A model generated the notes under the pieces. That model was not told where the DNA came from. It worked only from the letters and a program-made list of their open reading frames with translations, and searched no databases. A stretch of DNA of 64,000 nucleotides from the NCBI GenBank assembly GCA_934154445.1, contig CAKPGC010000002.1, positions 1 through 64,000 of the forward strand, written 5' to 3'. The translations under genes and the position numbers were made by a program. Source of the DNA: an uncultured Clostridia bacterium. Its GTDB lineage: Bacteria; Bacillota; Clostridia; TANB77; CAG-508. This document shows, piece by piece, positions 36,473 to 46,136 of this stretch (its first letter is position 1; every line of letters begins with the position of its first letter).

Positions 36473-37174
36473 ATGGACTATGAATTAATGATGAATGGGA
36501 ATGTTAAAATAGGACAAAAAGCACCAGATTTTGAAGCAACTACAACATTGGGTCCTAGAACTTTAAATGATTATAAAGGTAAATGGTTGGTATTTTTTAG
36601 TCATCCCGGAGATTTTACCCCAGTATGTACTACAGAAATGATTGCATTTTCTAGAGCATTTACATATTTTCAACAAATCAATACTGAACTCTTAGGATTG
36701 AGTATTGACAGTAATCCATCTCATTTAGCTTGGATGTACGATATTTATTGTAGGACTGGGATACAACTTCCATTCCCTATTGTTGCAGACAGAAATGGTC
36801 AAATTGCAAGAAAATATGGAATGATTTCTAATGATGTCAGTACAACAGAAACAGTTAGAAATGTTTTTATTATTGATGATAAAGGTATTGTTAGAACAAT
36901 TTTTGTTTATCCTTTAAATGTTGGTAGGTTTATACCTGAAATTATAAGAACTATTCAAGCTTTGCAAATGGCTGATTGCAGTAAAGGGTCAACTGCTGCA
37001 AATTGGATGCCTGGGCAACCTGTTATTGTTCCTGCGCCAAAGACTTTTGATGAACTTCAAGAGAGACAAAATTATATTAAAGAAAACCAAAACGGAATTA
37101 GCTGGTATTTAAGTTTTAAAGAACCACCTGAAATTTGTGAACATTCTTCTGATAATGAAACAAAAAATTGTTAA
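36473..37174 (+). CDS. Peroxiredoxin, Prx6/1-Cys type
   Basis: 233 residues. Reduces H2O2 and organic peroxides. FFSHPGDFTPVCTTEM carries the peroxidatic Cys; the long C-terminal part with NWMPGQPVIVPAPKTFDELQ is typical of the Prx6 subgroup. Extra Cys occur at the end (EICEHSSDNETKNC). Protects an anaerobe against oxygen stress. AAAGGAG upstream. Confidence 0.92.
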   Translation: MDYELMMNGNVKIGQKAPDFEATTTLGPRTLNDYKGKWLVFFSHPGDFTPVCTTEMIAFSRAFTYFQQINTELLGLSIDSNPSHLAWMYDIYCRTGIQLPFPIVADRNGQIARKYGMISNDVSTTETVRNVFIIDDKGIVRTIFVYPLNVGRFIPEIIRTIQALQMADCSKGSTAANWMPGQPVIVPAPKTFDELQERQNYIKENQNGISWYLSFKEPPEICEHSSDNETKNC

Positions 37175-37214
37175 CTAATTATTCCTTACATTGAAATAGA
37201 ATTTAAAAAAGAGA

Positions 37215-37258
37215 AAGACTGTTTAATAAAGTATTTTACATACTTGATAAACAGTCTT
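37215..37258 (+). terminator. Terminator of the peroxiredoxin gene
   Basis: AAGACTGTTTA and TAAACAGTCTT with an inner stem TAAAGTA/TACTTGA. Confidence 0.7.
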
Positions 37259-37293
37259 AAATCTGCAATAATATGCCAATAGTTTTGCATTAT

Positions 37294-37518
37294 TCAGTTA
37301 AGATTTTTAATAGGTATGACTATGCATTCCTCTCCATTGATTTCAACAACCTTGCCTACACAATGTCCATAATAATATTCACATTCATTGATTTGATTGT
37401 AAATATCTTCAGCCTCTTTATCATTATCTGCTTCAATAATTTGATAATCTTCATAGGCAAACTCAGGTTGTTCCGGTACACCACCAGTTAATAACGCCAC
37501 TACATGTTTTTGAGACAT
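37294..37518 (-). CDS. Hypothetical 74-residue protein
   Basis: AAGGAGG ribosome site. MSQKHVVALLTGGVPEQPEF, an acidic centre with NDKEAEDIYNQINECEYYYG and a C-terminal VGKVVEINGEECIVIPI. Small soluble protein; I recognise no family. Confidence 0.6.
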   Translation of the reverse strand: MSQKHVVALLTGGVPEQPEFAYEDYQIIEADNDKEAEDIYNQINECEYYYGHCVGKVVEINGEECIVIPIKNLN

Positions 37519-37850
37519 ATTATTTCCTCCTTGTCAATTGATTTTCTTTTTGCATTATTAATAGTTACTCTTTTAAACTCCATATATTATATATCAGAGT
37601 ATATAAAAAATTAATTTTAATGATTAAATTATATCATGATTTTATGTAAATTACAATAGATTATTTTAGAAAATTTAAAAGTGTTTTGCTATTTTTGTTG
37701 GAAATAACTGGTAATTATCTATTTATTCTCCTTATTTTAATATTTTATATAGTTAAATTTTATTATATCATCTTTTCAATTAAATAAAAGTATAATAAAA
37801 TTTAATTTACACATAATAATATTATTATAATTATTATGGAGGTTATAAAA
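37519..37850. other. Intergenic region with inverted repeat
   Basis: No gene. AAATTTTATTATA (about 37756-37768) and TATAATAAAATTT (about 37791-37803) are perfect complements upstream of the DUF1540 gene; they may be an operator or RNA stem. Nothing else recognised. Confidence 0.45.
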
Positions 37851-38015
37851 ATGGAAAATAAACAAAAAATAGCTTGCACAGTTGAAAGTTGTAAATATAA
37901 TGACAGTGGTAATGGACTTTGCACATTAAATGAAATTATTGTTACTCCAACAGAAGGATGCAATACTAAAAAAGCAGATGAATCTAAATGTTCAAGTTAT
38001 AAATATGATAAATAG
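37851..38015 (+). CDS. DUF1540 small Cys-rich protein
   Basis: 54 residues. IACTVESCKYNDSGNGLCTL then VTPTEGCNTKK and CSSY give the four-to-five Cys pattern of DUF1540 proteins of Clostridia, small metal-binding or structural proteins of unknown role. Strong GGAGG site eight bases before the ATG; followed at once by a terminator. Confidence 0.8.
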   Translation: MENKQKIACTVESCKYNDSGNGLCTLNEIIVTPTEGCNTKKADESKCSSYKYDK

Positions 38016-38043
38016 AGAAGGATACCAAAAACAGTATCCTTCT
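38016..38043 (+). terminator. Terminator of the DUF1540 gene
   Basis: AGAAGGATAC and GTATCCTTCT with an 8-base loop and TTTTTT. Confidence 0.9.
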
Positions 38044-38108
38044 TTTTTAATCCCTTAACAAAACTGGCGTTTTTAAAAGTAGATCTAATGAAACATATCT
38101 TAACTTTT

Positions 38109-39984
38109 TTATTCAACTTCATCATTGCAATCCTCAAATTGAGAATTATATAATTTAGCATAAAATCCATCTTTTGCAAGTAACTCATCATGTGTACCCT
38201 GTTCAACAATATCTCCATGATCCATAACTAAAATCAAATCAGCATTTTTTATTGTAGATAATCTATGTGCAATAATAAAACTTGTTCTACCTTCCATTAA
38301 ATTATCCATAGCAGCTTGAATTTGTTGTTCTGTTCTTGTATCTATTGAACTTGTAGCCTCATCTAAAATTAATATTTTAGGGTCTGCAAGTATAACTCTA
38401 GCAATTGTTAGCAATTGTTTTTGCCCTGCTGATATATTTGTTGATTCTTCATTAATTTTTGCATCATATCCTTTTGATAATGTTTTTATATAATGATGTA
38501 TATGTGCTGCTTTTGCGGCTCTTATTACATCAGAATCTGTTGCATCTGGCATGCTATATTTAATGTTTTCTTTTATAGTTCCACCAAATAACCATGTATC
38601 TTGAAGAACCATACCAAACATTTTTCTAAGTTCTCCACGTCTAAAATCTTTGATATTGTGACCATCTAATAAGATTTCACCACTATTTACATCATAAAAT
38701 CTCATTAATAATTTAACCATTGTTGTTTTACCAGCACCTGTTGGACCAACAATTGCAATTTTTTGACCGTCTTTAACTTTCGCATTAAAGTCATTTATTA
38801 TTATTTTTTCAGGGTCATATCCAAAATGAACATTTTTAAATTCAATGTTTCCTTTTAAACCATCTGTTGATACTGGATTTTTTACATCTTCAACTTCTTC
38901 AGGTTCTTCTAAGAATTCAAATATTCTTTCAGCAGCTGCAATCATTGATTGTATTGTACTTGATATTTGTGCAACTTGACCTATCGGCCCGAGTAAATTG
39001 TTTGTTATATTGTATAAAACTTTGAATATTACCAACTGTAATTCTTCCTTTTACTGCAAAATATCCACCTAAAATTGCTACTGCAACATATCCAACATTA
39101 CCTACAAAGTTCATTAATGGATACATTAAACCTGATAAGAATTGTGAACGCCATCCTGATTTATACAACTGGTCGTTTTCATTTTCAAAATCTTTTATTG
39201 CTTGTTCTTCTCTTCCAAAAACTTTAACAATATTGTGTCCACCATAAACTTCCTCTACTTGACCATTTACATGTCCTAAGTATTCTTGTTGTTTTACGAA
39301 ATATTTTTGTGATTTTCCTATTACTTTTTTAAGTATTACTCCTGATATTGGTAATATCAATAGGCTTACAATCGTCATTTCCCAACTTATTGAGAACATC
39401 ATTACTAATATTCCTATAATTGTGAAAACTGATGTTATAATTTGTGTAATACTTTGGTTTAGTCCTGTGCTTAATGTATCAACATCATTTGAAATTATTG
39501 ATAATACTTCACCATTTGTCTTTTTGTCAAAATATTTCATTGGTAATTTGTTTATTTTCTCTGTCAATTCATTTCTGATTTTATATGTTACCTTTTGTGC
39601 AACACCTGCCATAATGTAACTTTGAATCATTGAGAATAGTGCACTTACACCATATAGTCCTAATGCAAATAAAATAATTTTTCCTATTTTGGCAAAATCT
39701 ATTCCGCCAGTTCTATTTATTTTATTCATTAATCCTGTATATATTTCTGTTGTAGCATTTCCTAAAATCTTTGGTCCTACAATACTAAATATTGTACTTC
39801 CAATTGCAAATATCATTACAATTATTATTGCTATCTTATAACTTGATAGTCTTTGCCCTAATTTCTTTGTTGTTCCTTTTACATCTTTTGCTTTCTCTAT
39901 TGGTCCAGATCCGCCTGGTCCGCCGCCCATTGGTCCATGTCCTCTCATTCTTGGAGGTTTATTTGTTGTTTGATTATTACTCAT
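38109..39984 (-). pseudogene. ABC exporter half-transporter (consensus-site subunit), frameshifted
   Basis: Six-helix exporter domain fused to an ATPase; about 624 residues if read through. The permease frame breaks after FIQYNKQFT; the next frame resumes with PIGQVAQISSTIQSM. One extra base in the CCC at 38988-38990 explains it. The ATPase has Walker A VGPTGAGKTTM, signature ISAGQKQLL and an intact Walker B ILILDEATSSID with catalytic Glu. Partner of the next gene, with which its start overlaps by 8 bases (39977-39984), so translation is coupled. Confidence 0.8.
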
Positions 39985-42295
39985 GTTCTTTACCTCCTTC
40001 TATGTTTAATTCTTCTGCTGAAAGTTGTGATAACGCAATTTGTTTATATGTTTCATTATTTTTGATTAATTCTTCATGTGTTCCTTTTCCTACAACTTTT
40101 CCATCTTCTAATACTATAATTTGGTCAGCATTTAAAATTGTATTAATTCTTTGTGCTACAATAATTACTGTTTTGTCCTGTGTCTTTTTAGCAAGTTCTG
40201 CTCTTAAAATACTATCTGTTTTGAAATCAAGTGCAGAAAAACTATCATCAAATACTAATATTTCTGGGTCAATTGCTATTGCTCTTGCAATTGATAATCT
40301 TTGTTTTTGACCACCAGACACATTGCTTCCGCCTTGTGCAATTGGCTCTTGATATTTTTCTGGTTTTGATTCAATAAATTCAGTTGCTTGTGCTATTTGG
40401 GCAGCATCAATCATTTGCTCGTCAGACATATTTGGATTTCCATATTTTATATTAGATTCTATTGTTCCAGAAAACAATATTCCTTTTTGTGGTACAAATC
40501 CTATAATTTTTCTTAAATCTTTATTTGATATATCTTTAATGTCAACACCATCTATTAAAAGATTTCCTGATGTTACATCATAAAATCTAGGTATCAAATT
40601 AACTATTGTAGATTTTCCACTACCTGTGCTTCCTATGATAGCAGTTGTTTTTCCTGGTTCTGCAGTAAATGAAATATCACTTAAAACTTCTTCGTCACTA
40701 TCTGGGTATCTAAATGAAACATTTTTAAATTCAACAAGTCCTTTTTTGTTTGGATTTAATTTTTTAGGTTCTTTACTGTCTTTTATTGCTTCGTCTGTTT
40801 CTATTATTTCATTTATACGATTTGCAGATACTGATGCTCTTGGTAACATTATTGAAACCATTGATATCATTAAAAAGCTCATTACAATTTGCATTGTATA
40901 TTGAATAAATGCCATCATATTTCCAACTTGCATTGTTCCATTATCAATTCCATCTGCTCCAACCCATACGATTAGCAATGAAATTCCATTCATAATTAAC
41001 ATTAATGTTGGCATCATAAAGCTCATTGCTCTGTTAACAAAAAGGTTAGTTTTTGTTAAATCAACATTTGCTTCATCAAATCTTTTTTCTTCTTTTTTCT
41101 CTGTATTAAATGCTCTAATTACTGGTAAACCTGTTAAAATTTCTCTTGCAACTAAGTTTAGTCTATCAATTAATTGTTGTAATTTCTTGAATCTCGGCAT
41201 TGCAATTATAAATAATGTCCCAACTACAAATAATATTGCTAGAATTGCTACACCAATAATCCATGCCATTGAGTTATCACTTTGATTTAATACTCTTAAA
41301 AATCCTCCAACGCCTATAATTGGTGCATATACCAATACTCTAAACAAGATAGCAATCAAACCTTGAATCTGTTGAATATCATTTGTTGAACGTGTTATTA
41401 AAGATGCTGTACTATATTCTGCAAATTCTTTATTAGAAAAACTAAGTACTTTCTTAAATACTTTTTCTCTTAATGTTTTTGCAAGTTTTGCTGCCACTCT
41501 TGCTGATAAACACATAATTAAAATTGCAGATATCATAATAATTAATGATATTCCAAGCATTTTTAATCCTGCAATTATTATATATTGATTTTGTATACTG
41601 TCTGTATCCATTCCTATTGCTTTATATTCATTTTTTACTTCTTGTATTGCTGCTTGCTCTAATATACTTTCTAGCATATCATCTAATTTTTGATTAACTG
41701 TTTCAAGCATTTCGTCTAACTGTTCTTTTGGCATTTGTTTAATTATTTCCATTAAACTCATACTTTGTATTACTGCTTTTTGTTGTTCTAACATTTGGGC
41801 TTGCATTTGAGTATTTGATTCAGTTTGTGCACTTAATGATAATTGTTCTAGCATCTGCTGTTTCATCTGTTCTGCAGTTTCTTCGTTTTCTAATGAAGTA
41901 AGCATCATTAGTGGTTTAGCAATTAATGAGTCCAATTCATTTTGTTCACTACTACTTATTTTTTTTATCTTATATAAATCCTCATTTTCAAGTATAGGAT
42001 ATTTTTTTAATAATTTTTCATATTCATTATTGTCCAAATTTTCTTTTGATATTACTTCATAAGATGATAAAATTTTATCATCGTCATCTGTAAATATTAG
42101 TAAATTTTCCATTTCTGATTTTCTAATAACTTCTGGTGCAACATTTTCAATTCCACCATTTTGGATACCAACATTAACTATTTTAGATGTATAATCAGGC
42201 AATGTTAAATCACCTGCTGCTTGAATTATTAATAATAGTACTATTACAATTACAGATATCCAAGATTCTTTTAGATTTTTTAATACTTTAATCAT
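39977..42295 (-). CDS. ABC exporter half-transporter with ~200-residue outer loop and degenerate ATPase site
   Basis: 772 residues. Membrane segment 1 at 12-30; segment 2 starts only near 238. The loop between is outside, helical and Gln/Met/Glu-rich with coiled-coil character (ETAEQMKQQMLEQLSLSA). The rest is a normal type IV exporter. ATPase: GSTGSGKSTIVN, NVSGGQKQRLSIA, and Walker B ILVFDDSFSALD with Asp instead of the catalytic Glu, the known degenerate site of heterodimers such as TM287/TM288. Likely drug or peptide efflux under TetR control. Confidence 0.85.
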   Translation of the reverse strand: MIKVLKNLKESWISVIVIVLLLIIQAAGDLTLPDYTSKIVNVGIQNGGIENVAPEVIRKSEMENLLIFTDDDDKILSSYEVISKENLDNNEYEKLLKKYPILENEDLYKIKKISSSEQNELDSLIAKPLMMLTSLENEETAEQMKQQMLEQLSLSAQTESNTQMQAQMLEQQKAVIQSMSLMEIIKQMPKEQLDEMLETVNQKLDDMLESILEQAAIQEVKNEYKAIGMDTDSIQNQYIIIAGLKMLGISLIIMISAILIMCLSARVAAKLAKTLREKVFKKVLSFSNKEFAEYSTASLITRSTNDIQQIQGLIAILFRVLVYAPIIGVGGFLRVLNQSDNSMAWIIGVAILAILFVVGTLFIIAMPRFKKLQQLIDRLNLVAREILTGLPVIRAFNTEKKEEKRFDEANVDLTKTNLFVNRAMSFMMPTLMLIMNGISLLIVWVGADGIDNGTMQVGNMMAFIQYTMQIVMSFLMISMVSIMLPRASVSANRINEIIETDEAIKDSKEPKKLNPNKKGLVEFKNVSFRYPDSDEEVLSDISFTAEPGKTTAIIGSTGSGKSTIVNLIPRFYDVTSGNLLIDGVDIKDISNKDLRKIIGFVPQKGILFSGTIESNIKYGNPNMSDEQMIDAAQIAQATEFIESKPEKYQEPIAQGGSNVSGGQKQRLSIARAIAIDPEILVFDDSFSALDFKTDSILRAELAKKTQDKTVIIVAQRINTILNADQIIVLEDGKVVGKGTHEELIKNNETYKQIALSQLSAEELNIEGGKEHE

Positions 42296-42315
42296 TGTTT
42301 TCTCCTTTCGTTCGT

Positions 42316-42526
42316 TTCACTCACTCATCGTCATTCAAAATTTTTTCAAAATTTTGTCTGCCAAATCTATATTACCTTCACTCATCATCATTCAAAATTT
42401 TTTCAAAATTTTGCCTGCCAAATCTATATTAGCTTCGTTCATCGTCATTCAAAATTTTTTCAAAATTTTGTCTGCCAAATCTATATTACCTTCACTCATC
42501 ACCCTCCAAAATTTCGGATGCCAAAT
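42316..42526. repeat. 57-bp tandem repeats between tetR and the exporter genes
   Basis: The unit starting CATTCAAAATTTTTTCAAAA occurs at 42332, 42389 and 42446, with a degenerate fourth copy at about 42503; the period is exactly 57. Each unit carries the palindrome CAAAATTTT-TTC-AAAATTTTG and the motif CTGCCAAATCTATATTA. Confidence 0.9.
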
Positions 42527-43142
42527 CTAGTGCCTTGTTTGGCACATTCCATATTTTAGATATTCAATTTGTTTCAAAAAGTTTTCTCTTGCTTGCTCTT
42601 TCGAATCATATTTAAATCTCATTACAATAGCTTTCGTTGTTACTGTAAATAAAATTTTCTCGACAATTTCAAATTCTTCTTTTGAATTTACTCGTAAATT
42701 TGAGGTATCTATATATTCATAAAAATCCTTTATTTTTTTTGGTCTTTCATCCACAAATTTCTTAAAAATCTTTGCATCTTCACTTGTTTTTAAATTCTCG
42801 AATATTTTTCTATAAAATTGCATATCTTCATTTTTTACAATGTTGTTATCAACGCAATCATACATTGATATAAATATTTTGAATATATCTCCTTTAGATT
42901 TTATTACATTTTCTTGCATTTGTTCATTCATTTCTTTAAAATGTATATTTAAAATATACCCGTAATAAATCTTCTTTACTCTCAAAATATTGATAAAAGC
43001 TCCCTCTTGCTATATTTGCATCCTCAACAATATTTTTTATTGATGCTTGTTCATAAGGAACTCTTTCAAATTCTTTTTTCGCCGCCCTAATTATTTTATT
43101 TTTCTTTGCATCAGGGAGGTTCATGAATGTTTCCTTTGGCAT
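42527..43142 (-). pseudogene. TetR-family regulator, frameshifted
   Basis: About 204 residues if joined. The N-terminus MPKETFMNLPDAKKNKIIRAA and ASIKNIVEDANIARGSFYQY is a TetR DNA-binding domain. The frame ends soon after SKEDLLR; the ligand-binding half continues one frame over (ILNIHFKEMNEQM to TRH). One extra base in the CCC at 42959-42961 accounts for it. AGAGGTG precedes the start. Immediately upstream are two palindromic operators; immediately downstream is the ABC exporter, the classical regulator-pump arrangement. Confidence 0.82.
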
Positions 43143-43188
43143 ATTTTTGCACCTCTTATTAATCATACTATATAATACACAGCATAAA

Positions 43189-43201
43189 TGACACTGCGTC
43201 A
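43189..43201. promoter_or_regulatory. TetR-type operator 1
   Basis: TGACACTGCGTCA, near-palindromic, centred 24 bases from operator 2 and just downstream of the -10 box. Confidence 0.75.
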
Positions 43202-43204
43202 TTT

Positions 43205-43233
43205 ATTATAAGTGACACCGTGTCATTTGTCAA
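43205..43233 (-). promoter_or_regulatory. tetR promoter with operator in its spacer
   Basis: Perfect consensus: TTGACA (43233-43228), 17-base spacer, TATAAT (43210-43205). Operator 2 fills the spacer, so a bound dimer would exclude RNA polymerase. Confidence 0.85.
43213..43225. promoter_or_regulatory. TetR-type operator 2
   Basis: TGACACCGTGTCA, a perfect 13-base palindrome located between the -35 and -10 boxes. Confidence 0.8.
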
Positions 43234-43281
43234 TATATTTATCGCAAATTCTTGTGAATTTTCTGTGAACTTTTGTCAGAA

Positions 43282-43941
43282 TTATAAGATTCTCATTATT
43301 TCATTTAATTGAGAAATAGTATGATATTTTAAGTTTTTCAAAGTTTCTTTTTCTACAATTTTATTATCAGGATTATAATAGATAGCCTTAAGGCCAGCAT
43401 TTAGTGCTCCTTTAATGTCTCTTTCAAAATCATCACCAATCATTACACATTCTTCTGGATTATTATCCCCAATTGCTTGCAAAAAAGCTTCCTTGAATGG
43501 TTTTCTTTTTACATTTTCTGCTGAATATACTTTAGAAAAATATTTTAGGATATCTAATTTTTCTAATCTTTTTATTTGTTGATCAGCATACCAATCTGTT
43601 AAAATTACCATCTGATATTTATTTTTTAGGTATTCTAACATTTTTATTATACTTTTATCTAATTTTTGTGGTACACTATCAGTCCATCTATCTGTACATC
43701 CATATATAAATTCTTCTGGATATTGTTTTTTAGTATATGTATTTATATAATCCAACATTAATTTTCTATTAAATGTATAATATTTATTTTCATATTCTCT
43801 CAATGCTTCTTTTATTTTATTATAATCAGCTTGTGTATGTTCAATATTTAAAGAATCTAAAACTTTATTTATTTCATCGTAATATTCTTCTTTCCATGGA
43901 ATTAAGGTATTATCAATATCAAATATAACTCTTTTAATCAT
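43282..43941 (-). CDS. HAD-family phosphatase
   Basis: 219 residues. VIFDIDNTLIPW is HAD motif I (nucleophile Asp, second Asp), VILTDWYADQ motif II, KRKPFKEAF motif III Lys and MIGDDFERDIKGALNAG motif IV. Helical cap between motifs I and II. Cytoplasmic phosphohydrolase of unknown substrate. 28 bases downstream of lexA on the same strand, so possibly one transcript. Confidence 0.85.
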   Translation of the reverse strand: MIKRVIFDIDNTLIPWKEEYYDEINKVLDSLNIEHTQADYNKIKEALREYENKYYTFNRKLMLDYINTYTKKQYPEEFIYGCTDRWTDSVPQKLDKSIIKMLEYLKNKYQMVILTDWYADQQIKRLEKLDILKYFSKVYSAENVKRKPFKEAFLQAIGDNNPEECVMIGDDFERDIKGALNAGLKAIYYNPDNKIVEKETLKNLKYHTISQLNEIMRIL

Positions 43942-43968
43942 TATTTTTCCTCACTAAAATATTCAATA

Positions 43969-44619
43969 TTACATTTTTCTAAAAACACCACAAACTTTTC
44001 CTAAAATTTCACAGTTTGGAACTATAATTGGATCCATTGTGCTATTTTCTGGTTGTAATCTTATATGATCTGTTTCTTTATAGAATGTTTTAACTGTTGC
44101 TTCATCTTCTATTAATGCAACAACTATTTCTCCATTATTCGCATTATTTTGTTTTCTTACTAATATGTAATCTCCATCTAAAATTCCAGCTTCTATCATG
44201 CTCTCTCCTCTAACAGTAAGCATAAAACAGTCTGAATTTCCAACGAAATCTATTGGAATTGGGAATGTATCTGTAACATTTTCTACAGCTAAAATAGGCA
44301 TACCTGCTGTTATTTTTCCAACAACTGGTACTTCTACTAATTCTTTTTGAGTATAAAAGTCTTTTGATGAAGTTTTCTTTTCTTCTCCATCTGTTCCTTT
44401 TAGTAGTCTTAACGTTCTTCCTTTTTTATCTTGTTTTTTAATATACCCTTTATCTTCTAATCTTGCTAAATATCCATGTACTGTTGCTGTTGAGCTTAAT
44501 CCAACTGCTTTTCCTATTTCTCTTACTGATGGTGGATAACCTACATTCATTATTTGTTTTTCAATGTATCTTAATATTGATTTTTCTCTACCATTTAATT
44601 CGGGTCTTTTTCTTGGCAT
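43969..44619 (-). CDS. lexA: SOS repressor LexA
   Basis: 216 residues from the ATG at 44619 with GGAG upstream. N-terminal winged helix ([20 protein letters not shown]), the Ala-Gly cleavage site in KITAGMPIL, catalytic Ser in [11 protein letters not shown] and Lys in [12 protein letters not shown]. Cleaves itself with RecA after DNA damage. I could not identify a clear LexA box at its own promoter or at uvrA. Confidence 0.95.
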   Translation of the reverse strand: MPRKRPELNGREKSILRYIEKQIMNVGYPPSVREIGKAVGLSSTATVHGYLARLEDKGYIKKQDKKGRTLRLLKGTDGEEKKTSSKDFYTQKELVEVPVVGKITAGMPILAVENVTDTFPIPIDFVGNSDCFMLTVRGESMIEAGILDGDYILVRKQNNANNGEIVVALIEDEATVKTFYKETDHIRLQPENSTMDPIIVPNCEILGKVCGVFRKM

Positions 44620-44648
44620 ATATATCACTCCATTTCTCATTTTTGAAT

Positions 44649-44677
44649 ATAATATCATACAAACAAAAAAATGTCAA
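44649..44677 (-). promoter_or_regulatory. Promoter of lexA
   Basis: TTGACA (44677-44672) and TATTAT (44654-44649) with 17 bases between. Confidence 0.65.
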
Positions 44678-44701
44678 ACATATTTTTGTTTTTTTGTTAA
44701 T

Positions 44702-44728
44702 TTTTTAAGCAGAGTTAAAACTCTGCTT
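44702..44728. terminator. Hairpin between the anchored protein gene and lexA
   Basis: AAGCAGAGTT and AACTCTGCTT form a tight stem, 5 bases after the stop codon at 44734. No T run follows on the minus strand, so it is a doubtful terminator. Confidence 0.45.
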
Positions 44729-44733
44729 AGACT

Positions 44734-46119
44734 TTATTTAAAACGTTTTCCTTTTGAATGCTTTTTCTTTTTTGGTTCTTCATCAAAAAACTCATCTTCA
44801 TTATCATCTTCTTCAATCTCTTGTTCTTCTGTGTCGTCGTAATCATCACCTAAATTTTCATAAGGTATATATCCACCATTCATTTTTTTAGAGTTTTTAA
44901 TTTTCATAATTATTATAGATATAACTATTATAAGAATTACTCCACCGGCTACTGATAATATAATTACTTTTTTTATCTTTTCTTGATTATCTTGATTTGA
45001 AGTATCTTCTTGTTTTATTAGTATCTTATTTACTATTATTTGGTATGTTGCTGTTTCTTCTTCATTTTCTCCTTTTACTATAATAGTAATTACATTTTCA
45101 CCTTCTTGCAAGTTTTCATTTCCTGTTATCTCTACATTAGAATTATTCTTTGTTGCTAATGTTGTTATATTCAATGATTCTAAATCTTCTTTTAATTCAA
45201 CCTTATATTCATACACATCAGTTTGGAATTGTGGTTTAAGATCTACTCCTTCAATTTTTAGTTCTGTTAATCCAAATATTTCTTCCATTGGTTGCTCCTC
45301 AGGATTTTCTTCTGGATTTTCTTCTGTTTTTGGATCCGGCTTTTCAGTTTCTTCTACTTCTTTTTCTTTTCTAGTTACATTTATTGTATAAGTCTTTTGA
45401 TTTTTTCCATCTTCTGATGTGACAGTAACATTTATTTCATTTTTTCCCTCTGCAATATATACCCATGATTTACCTTTATCAGAATTTGTTTTATTTAATA
45501 ACGATACACTTGCTTTTGAATCTTCTTTAGTCACACTAACACTAATTTTATCTACATTATTTTCAACTGTAACTTCATATCCAGATGTTTTACTAGCTTT
45601 AAACCCTGAAAAATCTACTGGTGATGTTGTAATCATTTTTACATTAGCATTGCTTGATTTAGTTGTAGTAGAAGAGTTATTATTAGTTCCACTATTAGAA
45701 TTGTTTACTGGATTAGAGCTAGGATTTGATGTTGATGATTTACTTTTTACAGTTATTGTGATTGATTTATTAACCGGTTCAGATGTATTTGCTGTAATAT
45801 CAGTCATATCTCCTGTCAAAGTAAAAGTATATGTTGTACCTGCACTTCCAGCTGTAAAAGAAATACTTTTTGAATCTGAAGAGTTTGCATTTGTTTGAGT
45901 ATATCCATATATAGTTTCACTCTTACCAGCTCCTGAAAAGTTCAAATTCCAAGCTCCGGCATTTACATTTGCTGTAACCGTTACATTTTGTCCTTCCGTT
46001 GGTTCTGTGGTACTTGCTGACAATGATGTTGTAGCTGCATTTACTGTTACATTTTTTAATATTATCAATATAAATATTATTAAAATACTATATAATATTT
46101 TCTTATTTTTTTCTTTCAT
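44734..46119 (-). CDS. Exported membrane-anchored protein with cadherin-like beta-sandwich domains
   Basis: 461 residues: signal peptide (to about 28), an Ig-like domain of 100 residues, a Ser/Asn linker, a beta-sandwich (about 160-245, ending TYTINVTRKEKEVEE), a Glu/Pro linker, a second (LTELKIEGVDLKPQFQTDVY to TYQIIVNK), a membrane helix (VIILSVAGGVILIIVISIII) and an acidic then basic cytoplasmic tail. The beta-sandwiches match the cadherin-like family PF12733 common in Clostridia surface proteins. Adjacent upstream is a dockerin enzyme; possibly a membrane anchor or receptor for wall-associated proteins. Confidence 0.72.
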   Translation of the reverse strand: MKEKNKKILYSILIIFILIILKNVTVNAATTSLSASTTEPTEGQNVTVTANVNAGAWNLNFSGAGKSETIYGYTQTNANSSDSKSISFTAGSAGTTYTFTLTGDMTDITANTSEPVNKSITITVKSKSSTSNPSSNPVNNSNSGTNNNSSTTTKSSNANVKMITTSPVDFSGFKASKTSGYEVTVENNVDKISVSVTKEDSKASVSLLNKTNSDKGKSWVYIAEGKNEINVTVTSEDGKNQKTYTINVTRKEKEVEETEKPDPKTEENPEENPEEQPMEEIFGLTELKIEGVDLKPQFQTDVYEYKVELKEDLESLNITTLATKNNSNVEITGNENLQEGENVITIIVKGENEEETATYQIIVNKILIKQEDTSNQDNQEKIKKVIILSVAGGVILIIVISIIIMKIKNSKKMNGGYIPYENLGDDYDDTEEQEIEEDDNEDEFFDEEPKKKKHSKGKRFK

Positions 46120-46136
46120 TTGAAATCCTTTCTACC

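Noticed and set aside
42316..42526. CRISPR array
   Set aside because: Repeats are contiguous with a 57-base period and no unique spacers, and no cas genes are near.
44670..44700. AACATATTTTTGTT near the lexA promoter as an SOS box
   Set aside because: Does not fit the GAAC-N4-GTTC type symmetry; spacing of the half sites is too long. No better box was found at uvrA.
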